This document shows positions 61,824 to 64,000 of a DNA stretch of 64,000 nucleotides, piece after piece. The translations under genes were made by a program, and so were the position numbers. This DNA comes from Pelagicoccus sp. SDUM812002 (lineage in GTDB: Bacteria > Verrucomicrobiota > Verrucomicrobiia > Opitutales > Opitutaceae): positions 1-64,000 of the forward strand of contig NZ_JARXHX010000015.1 in NCBI RefSeq assembly GCF_031127835.1, in the 5' to 3' direction. The notes beneath the pieces were generated by a model, which was not told where the DNA came from, ran no database searches, and saw only the letters and a list, made by a program, of their open reading frames with translations. Each line of letters opens with the position of its first letter. The stretch's first letter is position 1.

Positions 61824-62851
61824 TCGAACTTTTGGATACGAAATTCCAACTAGCCAGTCCTTACTGGCTCTTGGCTCTCCTAGTCCTCCCATTGGTCGCC
61901 TGGCTGCGTGGACGCCGCGCCGTTTCGGCCATGATACTGCCCTTCTCCGGAGCATGGCGGAGGCCGAGTTTCATCGGCGGTACTAAACTGGCCACAACGT
62001 TAATATTCCTTTCGGCAGTCGGAATGATTCTTGCCTTGGCCCGCCCGCAATCCATCGCTACGGAACGCCATTCCAAGAGTCGCGGCTACGACATCATACT
62101 CGCCGTGGACCTTTCCGGCTCCATGGAGGCGGAAGACTATTTCGTAAATCGCAAGCGCTCGAACCGCTTGCAAGCGGTGAAGCCCGTCCTCAGTGCCTTC
62201 ATCAACCGTCGCGAAAACGATCGCATCGGACTCATCGCCTTTGCTGGAAGAGCCTACACCGCGGCGCCCTTAACCTTCGACCACAAGTGGCTAGCCCGGC
62301 AAACGGAACGCCTGCAAATCGGGCTCATCGAAGACGGCACCGCTATTGGCGATTCGCTAGCAGTCGCCACCTCCCGCCTACTCGAAGGGGCCAAGGAGCG
62401 GGCCGGCGAGCGCGAAGGAGCCTTTATTGTTCTACTCACAGACGGCGAAAATACGGCCGGAATGATGGAACCCATGGAAGGGGCAACTCTCGCCAAAGAG
62501 GCCGGAATTCGCGTCTACACCATTGCAGCGGGGAAGAACGGATACGTTCCATTCCCTAAACGAAATGAACGCGGCGAACGCATCGGCACAACTCAACAAC
62601 TGCTTCGCGTCGACACGGAAACGCTGATGAAGATTGCTGAGTTCACGGATGGAGAGTTCTTCCGTGCGGAAGATTCGGATACGATCGATCAAGCCTTCGA
62701 AAAGATTGACGAGTCCAGCACCATCGAGTTCGAGGTGAAGCAATACTCCACTGTCACTGAGCTTTTCCACTACCCTCTTTATGCAGCCGGTCTGTTCGCG
62801 GTCCTGAGCGTCTTCACAGGGGTAAGCAAATTCAAGGAGGTCCTGGCATGA
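61820..62851 (+). CDS. batA: VWA membrane protein BatA-like
   Basis: A 343-residue protein with a membrane helix before and after a VWA domain. MIDAS motif: ILAVDLSGSMEAED (DxSxS), with later Thr and Asp positions, e.g. VLLTDGENTAG. A C-terminal helix (about 318-338) follows. Bat proteins form a stress-related envelope complex with MoxR. The start is ATGA-coupled to the DUF58 gene. Confidence 0.9.
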   Translation: MIELLDTKFQLASPYWLLALLVLPLVAWLRGRRAVSAMILPFSGAWRRPSFIGGTKLATTLIFLSAVGMILALARPQSIATERHSKSRGYDIILAVDLSGSMEAEDYFVNRKRSNRLQAVKPVLSAFINRRENDRIGLIAFAGRAYTAAPLTFDHKWLARQTERLQIGLIEDGTAIGDSLAVATSRLLEGAKERAGEREGAFIVLLTDGENTAGMMEPMEGATLAKEAGIRVYTIAAGKNGYVPFPKRNERGERIGTTQQLLRVDTETLMKIAEFTDGEFFRAEDSDTIDQAFEKIDESSTIEFEVKQYSTVTELFHYPLYAAGLFAVLSVFTGVSKFKEVLA

Positions 62852-63885
62852 ATATAAGCTGGGCACACGAAGAGTTTCTATGGGGGCTGGCTTTGCCTGC
62901 CTTGCTACTAGCTTGGAGCATCTTCCATCGCAGACGTGCCTCGGCTCGACGCAAGGGTGCTCAGGCGCACTGGGCGACTGCTGGATTCGGCGGTATAAAA
63001 CAAGCGACACGTAGCAGCACACGCCCTCCTAAGGTATTGCTTTGCTGCTCACTTGCATTGCTCGTCGTATCCATCGCCCAACCACGATGGGGGACCGAAG
63101 AACAAACGACCTTCGAACGCAGCCGTGAGGTTATCATAGCCATGGATTTGTCCAAGAGCATGTTAGCCGACGATATTAAACCCAATCGCCTCGAACGGGC
63201 GAAGCTTGTGGTGGAAGGAATGCTCGACACCTTGGAAGGTGAAAGCGTTGGCCTCATCGTTTTCGCCGGGACCGCTTTTCTGCAAAGTCCCATGAGTCCG
63301 GACTACCAAATTCTTCGGGGATTCTTGGACGACATAAATCCGAGTTTCGTACCCCAAGGCGGCACCAACTATACAGCCATGATGGATACGGCTCTAGATT
63401 CGTTCGAACAGTCGGACGGCATGGCAGACCGCTTCTTGATCATCATCAGTGACGGAGAAAGCCTCGACTCTGGCTGGCAAGAGAAAGCGAGGGAGCTCAA
63501 GGAGCAAAACGTTCGCACCATTTGCCTCGGATTTGGAACAAAGGATGGGAGTCTTATTCCTGATGGGAGCGGCGGGTACTTGAAAGACCCTCAAGGCGCC
63601 GTGGTCCTAAGTAAGCTCGAGTCGCGGACACTAAGCCAGATCGCCCAGATAACCGAAGGCATTTATCGTGAGGCCAGCGTTTGGGTGGACCTGGCGACGG
63701 TGGTCGAAGAAACCGTCGAAAAAGGACGGGCGGCGCTGAAGGAACGTGAACGCGAGGAAGCGATGATCGAGCGTTTCCATTACTTCTTGGCGCCAGGATT
63801 CCTTTTGCTGCTCCTTTCTATATACCTAGAGTTTCCAACTTTACCCAAACCTCGCACCTTAAAGCGAAAGGAGATGGCCGCATGA
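62848..63885 (+). CDS. batB: VWA membrane protein BatB-like
   Basis: A 345-residue VWA protein with helices near residues 10-25, 58-75 and 308-330. MIDAS motif: IIAMDLSKSMLADD. Also LIVFAGTAFLQSPMSPDY and a DGES metal site. It is the second VWA gene of the operon, typical of BatB. It is ATGA-coupled to batA and to the next gene. Confidence 0.9.
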   Translation: MNISWAHEEFLWGLALPALLLAWSIFHRRRASARRKGAQAHWATAGFGGIKQATRSSTRPPKVLLCCSLALLVVSIAQPRWGTEEQTTFERSREVIIAMDLSKSMLADDIKPNRLERAKLVVEGMLDTLEGESVGLIVFAGTAFLQSPMSPDYQILRGFLDDINPSFVPQGGTNYTAMMDTALDSFEQSDGMADRFLIIISDGESLDSGWQEKARELKEQNVRTICLGFGTKDGSLIPDGSGGYLKDPQGAVVLSKLESRTLSQIAQITEGIYREASVWVDLATVVEETVEKGRAALKEREREEAMIERFHYFLAPGFLLLLLSIYLEFPTLPKPRTLKRKEMAA

Positions 63886-64000
63886 AACGTCGTATCCTCA
63901 TCTTGATTACACTTATATACGTCACTCCGGTTTGGGGTGCCCCAGGCTCCGGTCCTAGTTCGGAAATCGAAAACGATCCGGTCGCTCCTCGGCCAACCCC
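63882..64000 (+). CDS. Start of next Bat-operon gene (cut by window)
   Basis: The ATG at 63882-63884 overlaps the batB stop (ATGA). Translation shows a signal peptide, MKRRILILITLIYVTPVWG, then a Pro/Ser/Asp-rich mature start. By position it could be BatC (TPR protein) or BatD, but only 39 codons are visible. Confidence 0.8.
   Translation, partial: MKRRILILITLIYVTPVWGAPGSGPSSEIENDPVAPRPT

Overview
The window looks like a chromosomal segment of a Gram-negative, carbohydrate-degrading bacterium. The best guess is Verrucomicrobiota, class Opitutae (Pelagicoccus/Puniceicoccus-like). This rests on an outer-membrane lipid transport operon, a TonB-dependent receptor, LpxC-like and DUF5117-type proteins, GH115 and GH130 enzymes, and a very long single-chain pyruvate:ferredoxin oxidoreductase. 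The placement is inferred from gene content only. No rRNA or tRNA gene was found.

Layout. 1-8.4 kb: a complete type I-C CRISPR-Cas locus on the minus strand (cas3-cas5-cas8c-cas7-cas4-cas1-cas2, leader, array cut by the window edge). 8.4-11.4 kb: a porin, a Bax-like glucosaminidase and a small secreted protein; between the first two lies a degenerate mini-CRISPR (9898-9964). 11.6-15 kb: a mlaEFDCA phospholipid transport operon. 15-24.3 kb: ExbD with a perfect palindrome at its start codon, a large zinc metalloprotease, a secreted mini-TonB, an MFS carrier, a CAP-domain protein, and a small cluster holding an Mpv17-like membrane protein. 24.5-30 kb: DEAD-box helicase, a 45-residue zinc-ribbon gene, rhodanese, amidase, a gene remnant and a secreted Fn3/Ig protein. 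30.2-33.7 kb: DAHP synthase behind an apparent aromatic-peptide attenuator, then a hybrid histidine kinase. 34-42 kb: GH130, a lipoprotein, an LpxC-like protein and the divergent nifJ-type gene. 42-51.8 kb: a REP doublet and a B12-riboswitch-led corrinoid uptake and salvage operon (btuB-btuF-btuC-btuD-cbiZ-pduO-cobQ), with cbiB upstream. 52-59.6 kb: GH115 glucuronidase, YbbP/YbbA exporter with divergent TesA, and an EVE-domain protein. 59.9-64 kb: a MoxR-DUF58-BatA-BatB operon running off the end.

The most notable items are: (1) the degenerate mini-CRISPR 1.5 kb upstream of cas3, built like the CreA/CreR regulatory RNAs of other type I systems; (2) an aroG leader peptide with eight aromatic residues in nine, followed by mutually exclusive hairpins; (3) the Mpv17/PMP22-like bacterial protein; (4) the cobalamin riboswitch with a long hairpin abutting the btuB start codon; (5) a perfect 18-bp TACA-AT-TGTA palindrome touching the exbD start; and (6) an enlarged PFOR with extra cysteine and spacer segments.
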